A stretch of 64,000 bases of DNA from Mangrovimonas xylaniphaga. GTDB taxonomy: Bacteria > Bacteroidota > Bacteroidia > Flavobacteriales > Flavobacteriaceae. The translations under genes and the position numbers were made by a program. The notes beneath the pieces were generated by a model that was given only the letters and a program-made list of their open reading frames with translations, was not told the origin of the DNA and made no database searches. The stretch is taken from positions 62,001-126,000 of the forward strand of contig NZ_LBIP01000013.1 in NCBI RefSeq assembly GCF_001280435.1. The letters run 5' to 3'. Below, piece after piece: positions 50,453-59,500 of the stretch (positions are counted from its first letter, which is position 1; every line of letters begins with the position of its first letter).

Positions 50453-51310
50453 TTATTGATTCCAGATTTGAACGGCGAAAGGCGCTCCATTAGGATCTTG
50501 AATGATGGCTACAGAACCATTTCTGATATCCTGCTGAGGTTCGAGCATTATTTTGGCTCCCAAAGAAACCGCCTTTGTAGAAACGCTTTCGACATCCACC
50601 ACTTTAATGTAAGGTAACCAGGCTGATCTCATGTTGGCAACTGGATTTTTCATGACACCGCACAGCTTTTGATCTCCTGATTTCAAGATGAAGTAAGGCA
50701 CCTTTTCTTCATTGTTTTCAACAGCAGCATATGGGGCTACTCCCTTATAATAGTCCAGAGAGCCTGTCACATCATTGGTCCACAGCTCGTTCCAGAGCCA
50801 TGAATTATTGGCTACTTGAAATTGAGGATCTCCAGTTTCTGAATGGACATAAGCAACATAGGCCCCCTGTGGATCTTGCACAAGAGCAGATCGCCCTCTA
50901 CCTTTAAAGTTGGAAGGTTTAAACAAGGTCTTTCCTCCTTTGGCGGTATTGTATTCCACCGCTTTGTCGACATCGGTCACTGAAACAGAACTGAGCCATT
51001 CCCCAGAAGGATGCGTTGCTACATTTAACGGAATAATACCGCCAATGGCATGGCCTCCGCTATAGATGACATGATAGGCCATATCATCCGTACCAAGGGA
51101 CTTATAGGTCCACCCAAAAAGGTTAGCATAAAAATCCATAGCCTGTTTCGGATTAGGCGTGATCAAATCATGCCAAACAATCTGACCGTGATTGTATTGG
51201 ATAGAATCAGAGGTGGACAAAGTAGGGTACTCCGTCTGATCGCATGACAGCGTAAAAAACAAAAACAAGAGCGCAATTAATTTGGGGATTCCATTTTGAC
51301 TAACTTTCAT
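50453..51310 (-). CDS. Secreted VOC-family (glyoxalase-fold) lipoprotein
   Basis: A 285-residue protein with a lipoprotein signal (LIALLFLFFTLSC) and two vicinal-oxygen-chelate domains (about 40-160 and 165-285): GQIVWHDLITPNPKQAMDFY, TYKSLGTDDMAYHVIY, NNSWLWNELWTNDVTGSLDYY and FILKSGDQKLCGVM. Most relatives are cytoplasmic; export is unusual. Some VOC members bind metals or resist antibiotics; function is not assigned. Co-transcribed with the small 56-residue lipoprotein. Confidence 0.85.
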   Translation of the reverse strand: MKVSQNGIPKLIALLFLFFTLSCDQTEYPTLSTSDSIQYNHGQIVWHDLITPNPKQAMDFYANLFGWTYKSLGTDDMAYHVIYSGGHAIGGIIPLNVATHPSGEWLSSVSVTDVDKAVEYNTAKGGKTLFKPSNFKGRGRSALVQDPQGAYVAYVHSETGDPQFQVANNSWLWNELWTNDVTGSLDYYKGVAPYAAVENNEEKVPYFILKSGDQKLCGVMKNPVANMRSAWLPYIKVVDVESVSTKAVSLGAKIMLEPQQDIRNGSVAIIQDPNGAPFAVQIWNQ

Positions 51311-51462
51311 ATTTACAGTATTTTACAGCGAGAATTTATTCATATAAAGATAGGGATTTTCTTAAAACAATTAACAGTGGAAATAATTAAAAGATTTATG
51401 ATGGTTATAGTCATGGTAATAACGACTACCGCCTCTTACAATACTGTTCCTTTTTCCTGAAT

Positions 51463-54420
51463 TCAAATATTTCTAGGGTCTTGTCTTAAACCCAATTTCC
51501 TACTCCACAGGATATCCAAACTACAAAAATCATGGTCTTCCGTGACAGTACCATAGCAAGCATACACCCCAATGCCGTGAATAGGATACAAATCGACCAC
51601 TTTTGTAAAATGTACCGTATCAAAATATTGCCCCTCCTTGTCAATAAAAGTACAAAACCGAATACGCTTCCCTTGGGATGTTTTATGAAACCTTGTATGT
51701 ACCAAAGCACCATACAACAACACCTGTTTATTGACATACTTTTTAAAATCTTTAACCAATATATGAGGCATCAAAGTCTCCTCCACCAAATCAAAATACC
51801 CACAGAGAGGAAAGCCTAACAACTCCATTTGGTCATAGGCATTTTCCAACCAATTGCCATTTAGCTTTGGCAGTTTATAAGTTTTGTGCTCAGGTTTAAA
51901 CAACAATGCCTGAGAAGACTTCAACTTGTTTTTATTGAGTTTGAACATGGCCTGCCATAACAGTTCCGTTTTGGGCTGCCCCGTAAACCTAAAAGCTTCT
52001 ATCCTAATCAAGATGGACAGCTGCTCTACACTAATATGTACCCTGTCAATAAAATCATCCAAGGATTTATAAGCCCCGTAAAGTTGGCGTTCTGAAAGGA
52101 GTCGTCTTATAGTATAGTGTTCCAATTGTTTGAGATAGCCCAAGCCCAAGTAGATGCTATCTCCCTGAATGGTTATGGGATGGTCGCTTGTATTGACACA
52201 GGGAGGATGTACTTTACCTCCGCACATCTGGGCTTCGTGGATGTAATGTTCGGTGCTGTAAAAACCACCACCATTGTTGAGCACCGCTACCATAAATTCC
52301 AACGGATAGTAACATTTAAGATAGAGGCTTTGATAACTTTCCACAGCATAGGAAGCAGAATGCCCTTTGGCAAAGGCATAGCCTGCAAAACTTTTTATCT
52401 GCTCCCAAACCTCTATGGTAAGAGTATCGGGATAACCCCTTTCCCTGCAATTGGCAATGAACTTTTGTTCCACTTCCAAAAACTCTGCCCTCGACCGGAA
52501 CTTACCACTCATCCCTCTTCTTAACACATCTGCCTCTCCAAAATTTAACCCCGCAAATTGATGGGCCACTTTTAAGACATCTTCTTGATAAACCATGATG
52601 CCATAGGTTTCAGGCATGATTTTGAGCAGCATAGGATTGGCCTCCTTCCTCCTTTCGGGGTGACGTTGACGGATGATATATTCCTGTTTCATTCCGGAAC
52701 TGGATACTCCTGGCCTGATAATAGAGCTTGCCGCCACCAACCCCAAATAGTCCTGTGTCTGTAATTTTTGCATCAAGCCCCTCATAGCGGGAGACTCTAC
52801 GTAATAAGCCCCAATGGCTTTGCCCTGTTTGAGAAGGTCATTGACTTTGGGATCCCGTTTGAACTTTTCCACATCGGTGATGTCTATGGGAGGTAAATTG
52901 GGATTATTCTGTTTGATAAGCTCCAAGGCATCCTTGATTTTGGCAAGACCCCGTTGCCCCAAAATATCAAATTTGAAGATGCCCACATCCTCAGCAATGA
53001 TCATGTCGAACTGTACCGTTGGAAACCCTTTTGGTGGCATGTCTGTAGCGGAGTAATAATGGATAGGTCTATCCAAAATTAAAATGCCACAAGAATGAAC
53101 ACTGAGATGGTTGGGAAACCCCTTTATCAATTGACCATACTTTAGTACCAATTTTGCCATGTCGTCCAATTGGTGCTGAGGCACTTTACCACCACTCAGT
53201 TTATCAATCTCTTCCTTAGGCAGACCAAAGACTTTCCCTATTTCCCTTACTACGCCACGGTATTTAAAGGTGTTATAAGTAGCCAAAAGGGCTGTATGCG
53301 GAAACCTTTGGAAGATATAAGCTGTAATATCTTCGCGTTCCTTCCATGAAAAATCAATATCGAAATCTGGAGGCGAGGTCCGATAGGGATTGATAAACCT
53401 TTCAAAATAAAGATCCAACTCAATAGGGTCCACATCAGTAATCCCAATTAAATAGGCAACGATACTATTGGCCCCACTCCCTCTGCCCACATGGACATAG
53501 CCCTGTTGATTGGCATAATTCACAATATCGTAATTGACCAAGAAATAAGACACAAAGTTCATATTCCTAATGGTATTGAGCTCCACCTCCAAGCGTTCCA
53601 ACACTTGTTTGGACGGATTGCCATAGCGTTTTGAAAGCCCTTGATAGCTAAGATCTTTGAGCATTTCAAAATCTTTTTCGGCACTATCCAAATACAGGCT
53701 TTGGTTTTGGGAGCTGCGTGCCTTTCCAAATTCAAAGTCTATACTACATTCTTCCAAGAGCTGTTGTGTGTTTTGGATGACATGTGGATATTCTTGAAAC
53801 GCTTCACACAATTTGTCTAAGGGGAGCATCTTATCATTTTCGCTGCATTCTTCAGACTTAGGCAGCTTACTAAGCAGTGTATTGTTATCAATGGCCCTTA
53901 GCAATCTGTGGGCATTGAAATCCTTTTTGTTCCTCACAGTAACCTGCTGCTGTATGACCAATTTGTCCTTATACTCCCTATAATGACTAAAGGGCAGTTT
54001 TCTCAAATCCTGGACACTGATCCCAATGAACTCGTTAGCAGCAAAGGATTCCTTTTCCATTTGCATAACCTGTTCGAAAGGATAGACCACAAAGGCATTG
54101 GCAAAGCATGGCGTCTGTTCAGGAAGCGGCTTGTTTTGGTGAGTATGTTGAGACAAAAAACTGTTGAGCTCCCTAAAGCCCTCATTGTTTTTCGCCAAGC
54201 CTACAAATAGCTGTGAGACGCCATTTCTAAAGTCGATACCCACAATTGGTTTGATATGATATGCTTTGGCCGTGCGGATAAAATTTAGGCAGGCAGAGGT
54301 ATTGTTGATATCGGTTAAAGCCATTGCTTGCACGCCATTTTGAACGGCCAACTCCAAGAGTTCTGCTTCGGAAAACGTTCCGTAACGCAGGGAATAATAT
54401 GTATGACAATTGATATACAC
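51463..54420 (-). CDS. Short DnaE-type DNA polymerase III alpha subunit, mutagenesis cassette
   Basis: The 985-residue polymerase is shorter than replicative DnaE (about 1450 in this group). Seen: PHP domain (MYINCHTYYSLRYGTFSE, MALTDINNTSA), palm Asp motif PPDFDIDFSW (about 351-357), third acid in FKFDILGQRG (about 482), finger VHVGRGSGANSIVAYLIGI, then helix-hairpin-helix and OB-fold segments near the C-terminus. It lies 9 bases downstream of the dinB-like gene. In Bacteroidota such pairs act like ImuB/DnaE2 in damage-induced synthesis; that role is inferred by position and length. Confidence 0.88.
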   Translation of the reverse strand: MYINCHTYYSLRYGTFSEAELLELAVQNGVQAMALTDINNTSACLNFIRTAKAYHIKPIVGIDFRNGVSQLFVGLAKNNEGFRELNSFLSQHTHQNKPLPEQTPCFANAFVVYPFEQVMQMEKESFAANEFIGISVQDLRKLPFSHYREYKDKLVIQQQVTVRNKKDFNAHRLLRAIDNNTLLSKLPKSEECSENDKMLPLDKLCEAFQEYPHVIQNTQQLLEECSIDFEFGKARSSQNQSLYLDSAEKDFEMLKDLSYQGLSKRYGNPSKQVLERLEVELNTIRNMNFVSYFLVNYDIVNYANQQGYVHVGRGSGANSIVAYLIGITDVDPIELDLYFERFINPYRTSPPDFDIDFSWKEREDITAYIFQRFPHTALLATYNTFKYRGVVREIGKVFGLPKEEIDKLSGGKVPQHQLDDMAKLVLKYGQLIKGFPNHLSVHSCGILILDRPIHYYSATDMPPKGFPTVQFDMIIAEDVGIFKFDILGQRGLAKIKDALELIKQNNPNLPPIDITDVEKFKRDPKVNDLLKQGKAIGAYYVESPAMRGLMQKLQTQDYLGLVAASSIIRPGVSSSGMKQEYIIRQRHPERRKEANPMLLKIMPETYGIMVYQEDVLKVAHQFAGLNFGEADVLRRGMSGKFRSRAEFLEVEQKFIANCRERGYPDTLTIEVWEQIKSFAGYAFAKGHSASYAVESYQSLYLKCYYPLEFMVAVLNNGGGFYSTEHYIHEAQMCGGKVHPPCVNTSDHPITIQGDSIYLGLGYLKQLEHYTIRRLLSERQLYGAYKSLDDFIDRVHISVEQLSILIRIEAFRFTGQPKTELLWQAMFKLNKNKLKSSQALLFKPEHKTYKLPKLNGNWLENAYDQMELLGFPLCGYFDLVEETLMPHILVKDFKKYVNKQVLLYGALVHTRFHKTSQGKRIRFCTFIDKEGQYFDTVHFTKVVDLYPIHGIGVYACYGTVTEDHDFCSLDILWSRKLGLRQDPRNI

Positions 54421-54429
54421 GACAATTCT

Positions 54430-55644
54430 TTATTGGTTGCGGTGCGCCAATACAATAGGTGGCTCGCCATTGAATGGATTATTGAAGCGCCCGATGGTTT
54501 TAGCCCCCATGGAAGCAGCCTTTTGGATACTGAGTTCCCCAAATCGGTTGCGGATATGGTCCATGGCACTGTAGAGCCTTAGCATTTCCTCGGTATCGTC
54601 GAAAAGGTTGATCTGGTAATTACCACTAATCAAATCACTGAACTTAACACCCACCAACCTGATGAGCAAGCGACGTTCATACAACCTGTCGAAAAGTTCC
54701 ATAATCTTCGGAATGATAACATGATCTGCACTGGTATAGGGAATCTTCAACTGCTTGGTATGGGTATTAAAATCGGAATACCTAATCTTGACCGCAATAC
54801 AGGCCGTTAACTTTTCCCCTTTCCTTAGCTGAAAGGCCAAGTTTTCTGCCATGGCAAAAATGGTAGTCCTCAACTTTAGCATGTCGATGGTATCCTTATT
54901 GAAGGTACGCTCGGTGGAAATGGACTTGCGTTCATGAAACGGAATAAGCGGTGGATTGTCGATGCCCTGAGCCCTTCTCCAGATAGTCCGCCCATTGGCG
55001 CCCAATACCGTTTCCATCATTTCCAAGGGCATTTGCTGTACCGTAGCCACTTTATCGATACCCAAATTGCGCAGGGTATGATAAGTCTTTTCACCTACAG
55101 AAGGTATTTTCCTAATAGACAAGGGTGCCAAAAAAGGCTTTTCAAAACCGTGCTCTATACGCAATTGGTTGTTCGGTTTTGCTTCTCCTGTAGCCATTTT
55201 AGATACTATCTTATTAGCTGAAAGTCCAAAGGAAATAGGCAAACCTGTTTCCTTCATAATACTCCCTCTTAACTCTGTAGCATATTTATAACTGCCAAAA
55301 AACTTGTCCATCCCACTGAGGTCTGCATAGAACTCATCGATACTGGCCTTTTCAAATACGGGCACCCTTTCCCTTATAATTTCAGTGACCATTTGTGATT
55401 GTTTAGTATAGATGGAAGCATCGCCACGGATGACCACCGCTTCAGGACACAGGCGCCTTGCCATTTTCATAGGCATCCCTGAATGTATACCAAAGCGTCT
55501 GGTCTCATAACTGCATGCCGCCACAACCCCTCTATCCCCCGTTCCGCCTACCAATAAGGGCCTTTTTTGAAGCCGACTGTCTATGAGGCGTTCACAGGAA
55601 ACAAAGAAGGTATCGAGGTCCAAATGCAGAATATTTTTGTTCAT
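54430..55644 (-). CDS. dinB: Y-family DNA polymerase (DinB/UmuC type)
   Basis: The 404-residue translesion polymerase has NILHLDLDTFFVSCERL at the N-terminus, RRFGIHSGMPMKMARRLCPE, the catalytic ASIDEFYADL, and a helix-hairpin-helix in the middle (KIPSVGEKTYHTLRNLGI). A beta-clamp motif QINLF lies near residue 340 (YQINLFDD), as in clamp-bound Y-family enzymes. Transcribed with the DnaE-type polymerase and divergent from the LexA-like gene. The ATG lies four bases from the -7, so its mRNA may be leaderless. Confidence 0.94.
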   Translation of the reverse strand: MNKNILHLDLDTFFVSCERLIDSRLQKRPLLVGGTGDRGVVAACSYETRRFGIHSGMPMKMARRLCPEAVVIRGDASIYTKQSQMVTEIIRERVPVFEKASIDEFYADLSGMDKFFGSYKYATELRGSIMKETGLPISFGLSANKIVSKMATGEAKPNNQLRIEHGFEKPFLAPLSIRKIPSVGEKTYHTLRNLGIDKVATVQQMPLEMMETVLGANGRTIWRRAQGIDNPPLIPFHERKSISTERTFNKDTIDMLKLRTTIFAMAENLAFQLRKGEKLTACIAVKIRYSDFNTHTKQLKIPYTSADHVIIPKIMELFDRLYERRLLIRLVGVKFSDLISGNYQINLFDDTEEMLRLYSAMDHIRNRFGELSIQKAASMGAKTIGRFNNPFNGEPPIVLAHRNQ

Positions 55645-55648
55645 TTCG

Positions 55649-55656
55649 CAAAGTTA
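55649..55656 (-). promoter_or_regulatory. -7 element of the polymerase operon
   Basis: The minus strand reads TAACTTTG, exact TAnnTTTG match, four bases before the dinB ATG. Confidence 0.6.
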
Positions 55657-55693
55657 GCTACATATTTAAGCAGTTATTGCTTATATTTGTAGC
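55657..55693. promoter_or_regulatory. 16+16-bp inverted repeat, putative operator of the mutagenesis cassette
   Basis: GCTACATATTTAAGCA (55657-55672) and TGCTTATATTTGTAGC (55678-55693) are reverse complements at 14 of 16 positions with a five-base spacer. It overlaps the rightward -7 and abuts the leftward -7, so one dimer or tetramer could repress both. The LexA/UmuD-like protein at 55727 is the natural candidate. Inference from position. Confidence 0.7.
55682..55689 (+). promoter_or_regulatory. -7 element of the LexA-like gene
   Basis: TATATTTG, exact TAnnTTTG match, 37 bases before the start at 55727 and inside the right arm of the inverted repeat. Confidence 0.6.
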
Positions 55694-55726
55694 AAACAAA
55701 ATCAACCTCCTTTTTACGATGTAACC

Positions 55727-56497
55727 ATGACAGCACTTTCTAGAAATATCAGTCATTTGCGGGAACTTAAACGCATTACCCAAGAAACCCTTGCGGAAGA
55801 TCTTGGTATTACCCGATCCCGAGTAAGTTCGTATGAAGAAGGGCGTTCGGCCCCACCCATTGAGCTACTTATCAAACTTTCGGATTATTTTAAATTGCCC
55901 ATTGATGTGTTGGTACGGCACGACCTTACCAAAGGGAGCGAACATTCCTTTATTGAACTACGGAACCAGCGGGTACTGTTCCCCATTACTATCAACTCTG
56001 AGGGCGATGATTTGATTGAAGTGGTTCCCGTAAAAACCTCTGCCGGGTATTTGGCCGGTTATGACGACCCCGAATATATTGAGCAATTAGAAAAAATAAA
56101 GCTTCCTTTTTTACCCACCGGCAAGCACCGTGCCTTCCCTATAAAAGGAGACTCTATGTTGCCCCTGAAACCAGGTAGTTATGTGGTGGGAAAATTTATT
56201 GAGGACCGACGGGATATCATGGATGGCCGTTCATATATCTTGTTGACCCAAAATGACGGAATGGTGTACAAACGGGTAAAAGACCAAATTAAGGACAATA
56301 ACACCTTGTTGTTGGTTTCGGACAATCCACAATACCAACCCTATGAAGTGCCTATTGACGAAGTCCTGGAACTTTGGGAATTCACCTGTAGCATCAACAC
56401 CCAAGAATACGACCCGCACGAACTAAAAATTAGTAGTATTTTGGAAATGTTCAACAGTTTGGGAGTGGAATTGGAAGCCCTTAAAAAAGCCCTATAA
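55727..56497 (+). CDS. XRE-type regulator with S24 (LexA/UmuD-like) autocleavage domain
   Basis: A 256-residue fusion of an N-terminal XRE helix-turn-helix (about 8-65: LRELKRITQETLAEDLGITR) and an S24 peptidase domain. The catalytic pair is visible: Ser143 in IKGDSMLPLKPG and Lys182 in GMVYKRVKD. An Ala-Gly cleavage bond is likely at Ala106-Gly107 or Ala110-Gly111 (KTSAGYLAGYDD). Such proteins repress damage genes and self-cleave on RecA filaments. Divergent from the polymerase operon, coupled downstream to the nuclease (stop and start share a base). Confidence 0.93.
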   Translation: MTALSRNISHLRELKRITQETLAEDLGITRSRVSSYEEGRSAPPIELLIKLSDYFKLPIDVLVRHDLTKGSEHSFIELRNQRVLFPITINSEGDDLIEVVPVKTSAGYLAGYDDPEYIEQLEKIKLPFLPTGKHRAFPIKGDSMLPLKPGSYVVGKFIEDRRDIMDGRSYILLTQNDGMVYKRVKDQIKDNNTLLLVSDNPQYQPYEVPIDEVLELWEFTCSINTQEYDPHELKISSILEMFNSLGVELEALKKAL

Positions 56498-57843
56498 TGC
56501 ACTACACCATTATCGATATTGAAACCACTGGAGGTCAAAACATCACCGAAATTGCCATGTGCAGGCATGACGGCACCAAAATCATTGACAGCTACAGTAC
56601 TTTGGTGAACCCACAGGCTTATATCCCCGATTACATCACGGCATTAACAGGGATTGACAACGCCATGGTAGCTGAGGCACCTACCTTTTCCGAAATTGCC
56701 GAGACTATTTTAAACTTTACCCAAGACAGCATTTTTGTGGCCCACAATGTCAATTTCGATTACAATATCATTCGGAATGAGTTTAAAACACTAGGCATTG
56801 ATTTCAACAGAAAAAAACTTTGTACCATACGCCTATCCCGAAAACTATTGCCTGGGCACGCTTCCTACAGTTTGGGTAAACTATGCAAAGCCCTCAATAT
56901 AGACATCCAAAATAGGCACCGTGCCAAGGGAGATACCGATGCCACGGTGATATTGTTCGAAATGTTATTGGCTCAAGACGGATCGGAAAATGTCTTTCAG
57001 GATTTTTTACGAAAGACCTCCAAAGAGGCTACACTTCCGCCCCATTTACCTAATCAGGTTTTCAATAGGATTCCCAATGCACCAGGCATTTATTATTTCA
57101 AAAACAAAAAGGGCAAAATTATTTATGTTGGAAAAGCCAAAGACCTCAAAAAACGGGTGCTGGGACATTTCTACAACAAAAGCCAAAAAGAACTGGATCT
57201 TTGCCGAGACACTGCAGATATTGATTTTGAACTTTCCGGTAGCGAGACCATTGCCCTATTAATGGAAGATGCCGCTATCAAACATCATTTCCCTGCATAC
57301 AACCAAGCGGCCAAACGGCCACCAAAAAGCTATGCTGTATTTTCATATCAAGACCGTCAGGGCATTTTACATTTAGCCTATAACACATTAAAATCGGCAC
57401 CCAATCCCATTCAGATATTCCATGGCATTAGGGAATGTAGAAGCTATTTGGAAACTTTATGCCGAACCTACGAACTCTGCCCAAAATATTGCCATTTACA
57501 GGAAGGTGTTTCGGAATGTTCCCACTATGCCATACACACTTGCCATGGTATTTGCCGACAAGAAGAAACTGTTACCAAATACAACCAAAGGGTTGCCGAG
57601 GCCATCGAGCAGCTACAGAACAGCACTAAAGATATCGTCATCAAACAAACGGGAAGACACCCTGAAGAGGAGAGTTTTATTCTCATTCAGAACGGTTCCT
57701 ATAGAGGTTATGGCTTTGTGGATAAATCGGAACAAATTATGCACAGCTCAGATCTTGAAACCTTTTTGATTCCGCAAAAAGACACTATAGATATCCAAAG
57801 GGTTTTACGACCTTTGATTTTAAAAGCAACCAACTCCCACTAA
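56497..57843 (+). CDS. DnaQ-like 3'-5' exonuclease fused to GIY-YIG nuclease
   Basis: The 448-residue protein has a DEDD exonuclease (about 1-170: TIIDIETTGGQNITE, VAHNVNFDYNIIRNEF and AKGDTDATVIL) and a UvrC/Cho-type GIY-YIG domain (about 190-275: NAPGIYYFKNKKGKIIYVGKAK would extend over 20 residues, so the core is GIYYF and IIYVGKAKDLKKRV). The C-terminal part of about 170 residues is Cys/His-bearing (CPKYCHLQEGVSECSHY). It resembles a polymerase-proofreading plus repair-nuclease fusion. Coupled to the LexA-like gene; a repair role is likely. Confidence 0.9.
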   Translation: MHYTIIDIETTGGQNITEIAMCRHDGTKIIDSYSTLVNPQAYIPDYITALTGIDNAMVAEAPTFSEIAETILNFTQDSIFVAHNVNFDYNIIRNEFKTLGIDFNRKKLCTIRLSRKLLPGHASYSLGKLCKALNIDIQNRHRAKGDTDATVILFEMLLAQDGSENVFQDFLRKTSKEATLPPHLPNQVFNRIPNAPGIYYFKNKKGKIIYVGKAKDLKKRVLGHFYNKSQKELDLCRDTADIDFELSGSETIALLMEDAAIKHHFPAYNQAAKRPPKSYAVFSYQDRQGILHLAYNTLKSAPNPIQIFHGIRECRSYLETLCRTYELCPKYCHLQEGVSECSHYAIHTCHGICRQEETVTKYNQRVAEAIEQLQNSTKDIVIKQTGRHPEEESFILIQNGSYRGYGFVDKSEQIMHSSDLETFLIPQKDTIDIQRVLRPLILKATNSH

Positions 57844-57845
57844 AA

Positions 57846-58682
57846 ATGAGAATCCTACAACTAATTATCATATTTCTTCTGCATACCTCTATTACCTCAT
57901 GCAAAGAGAATACCAACAAGGAAACCGCTGATGTACAAATTGAAAACACCGAACCAGAAATCACTATTAATGAGTTAGAACACGATTTTAAAAAATGGTG
58001 GACTTACCATTCCTACAACATTTCTTTATCTTCCAATTTTAAAGCTTTAAATGAACATTCTGATACAATTGATAAAAAACAATTTTTAGAAAAATTAATT
58101 ACAGGAAATTATATCCCTTTAAAGTTGAACTCCAATACCAAATTTGAAACTTACAAACTTTTCAAACTGGATTCGACCGCCAACGAAAGTATTGTAAACA
58201 CCATAAAAAGTGTGTCATCCATAAACTTCAAACACTTCAAAATGGAAGGAAAATCTTTTCCTAAATTTGACCTTACAGACCTCGACGGCAATCGCTACAC
58301 TAACGAAAGCACAAGGGGAAAAACCATCATACTAAAGACTTGGTTTATAAATTGTAAATCTTGCGTTGCTGAATTTCCTGAACTCAATGAATTGGTTAAA
58401 AGATACCAACAAAAAAATGACATACTTTTCTTGAGCTTGGCTTTGGATTCAGAAAATGAATTGCAAGATTTCTTAGAGGGCAACAATTTCAACTATCAGG
58501 TAATTGCCAATCAACAAGAGTTTATCAAAGAAAAATTAAAATTACAAATCTTCCCTACCCATATCATAGTAGATGAAAATGGCACAATATTAAAAGTGGT
58601 AAATAAGGCTTCTGAAATGATTTCATTTATTGAAAATGAAAAGACGTCCAGTGAAAACCTTCCTCCTCCTTCGCCAATGTAA
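57846..58682 (+). CDS. TlpA-like thioredoxin-fold lipoprotein
   Basis: The 278-residue lipoprotein (LHTSITSC, then KENTNK) has a charged N-terminal region and a thioredoxin-like C-terminal half (about 135-270). The active site is in KTWFINCKSCVAEFPEL (CKSC at about 169-172) and FPTHIIVDENGTILKV carries the cis-Pro. It is a periplasmic thiol-disulfide exchange protein. It starts two bases after the nuclease gene and may be co-transcribed, but no functional link is evident. Confidence 0.9.
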   Translation: MRILQLIIIFLLHTSITSCKENTNKETADVQIENTEPEITINELEHDFKKWWTYHSYNISLSSNFKALNEHSDTIDKKQFLEKLITGNYIPLKLNSNTKFETYKLFKLDSTANESIVNTIKSVSSINFKHFKMEGKSFPKFDLTDLDGNRYTNESTRGKTIILKTWFINCKSCVAEFPELNELVKRYQQKNDILFLSLALDSENELQDFLEGNNFNYQVIANQQEFIKEKLKLQIFPTHIIVDENGTILKVVNKASEMISFIENEKTSSENLPPPSPM

Positions 58683-58722
58683 AATCACAATCCATATTTG
58701 TGCATATCACATCACTTCTTAG

Positions 58723-59367
58723 CTATAATGAGACTTTCACCTCCAAACCGAAATAATCCGGTAATTCGTGAATGTCATATGGATGGAAGTTACTGAACAA
58801 CAAATCCTCAATATAAATCCCGTCGATGTGCCTATAAAGCGCCGCTTCTCCCAATACATCCTGAAGGATGGTATGGATAAAGCTACAATACAGCTCTTCC
58901 CCTATCTCTTTCACAGTCTCGTTATACCCCATAACAAAACACATCAAGTTTGATTTTCCAGAAGCACCTTCATCATCCATGGGAAACCATTTAATATCAC
59001 TAGCCTTGATGGTCAAACCTTCAAATTCATAAGGCTCATCCAACCCTTGTTTGCATTCCTCCAAATCATGTTTAGGCTGATAAAATGCCTGAAACTTCCA
59101 TTTTGGCACATTGGGAGCCGCGTTGATTAAATTCACCACATACATGGCCCCATTGGGATTACCATTAGCCGACAAGGTCAATACGGCCCTATCAAAAGGA
59201 CCATTGGGCAGCGAAATTTCAAAGCCCAAGCATTCATCAAAAAGCTCTAAATATTCCGTAAGCATATTACTGTAATAAGCTTTGGATACCTCCGAACTAT
59301 TATGAAGATTATAAAAGGCTTCTTGGTTTTCTTGAAACCACAGCCAAAAGTCTTTGATTTTCTGCAT
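58723..59367 (-). CDS. Hypothetical soluble protein of 214 residues
   Basis: The protein begins MQKIKDFWLWFQENQEAFYNLH and shows no signal peptide or membrane segment. It is aromatic-rich with acidic blocks (DECLGFEISLPNGPFDRAVL, PMDDEGASGKSNLMCFVMGY). I do not recognise a named family. It lies alone on the minus strand between the convergent TlpA-like gene and the carboxylesterase operon, the latter closed by a terminator. Codon use and length suggest a real gene; function unknown. Confidence 0.7.
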   Translation of the reverse strand: MQKIKDFWLWFQENQEAFYNLHNSSEVSKAYYSNMLTEYLELFDECLGFEISLPNGPFDRAVLTLSANGNPNGAMYVVNLINAAPNVPKWKFQAFYQPKHDLEECKQGLDEPYEFEGLTIKASDIKWFPMDDEGASGKSNLMCFVMGYNETVKEIGEELYCSFIHTILQDVLGEAALYRHIDGIYIEDLLFSNFHPYDIHELPDYFGLEVKVSL

Positions 59368-59422
59368 GGGTACTTGGTTTGAGACTAAATTTATAAAATA
59401 AATCCTTAAGACAGCACTAAAA

Positions 59423-59453
59423 AAACGGGGAGACTCTAAGAATCTCCCCGTTT
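59423..59453. terminator. Terminator of the carboxylesterase operon
   Basis: AAACGGGGAGA pairs with TCTCCCCGTTT around a nine-base loop; A/T-rich flanks on both sides. It follows the leftward carboxylesterase gene (ends 59501). Confidence 0.9.
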
Positions 59454-59500
59454 AAATATACTCATTATACAAGCCTTTTAAAAGACCTCAACATGTCATT

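Noticed and set aside
51463-54420. Replicative DNA polymerase III alpha (dnaE)
   Set aside because: About 400 residues shorter than the replicative enzyme of this group and located beside a Y-family polymerase and a LexA-like gene, so it is a second DnaE-type polymerase.
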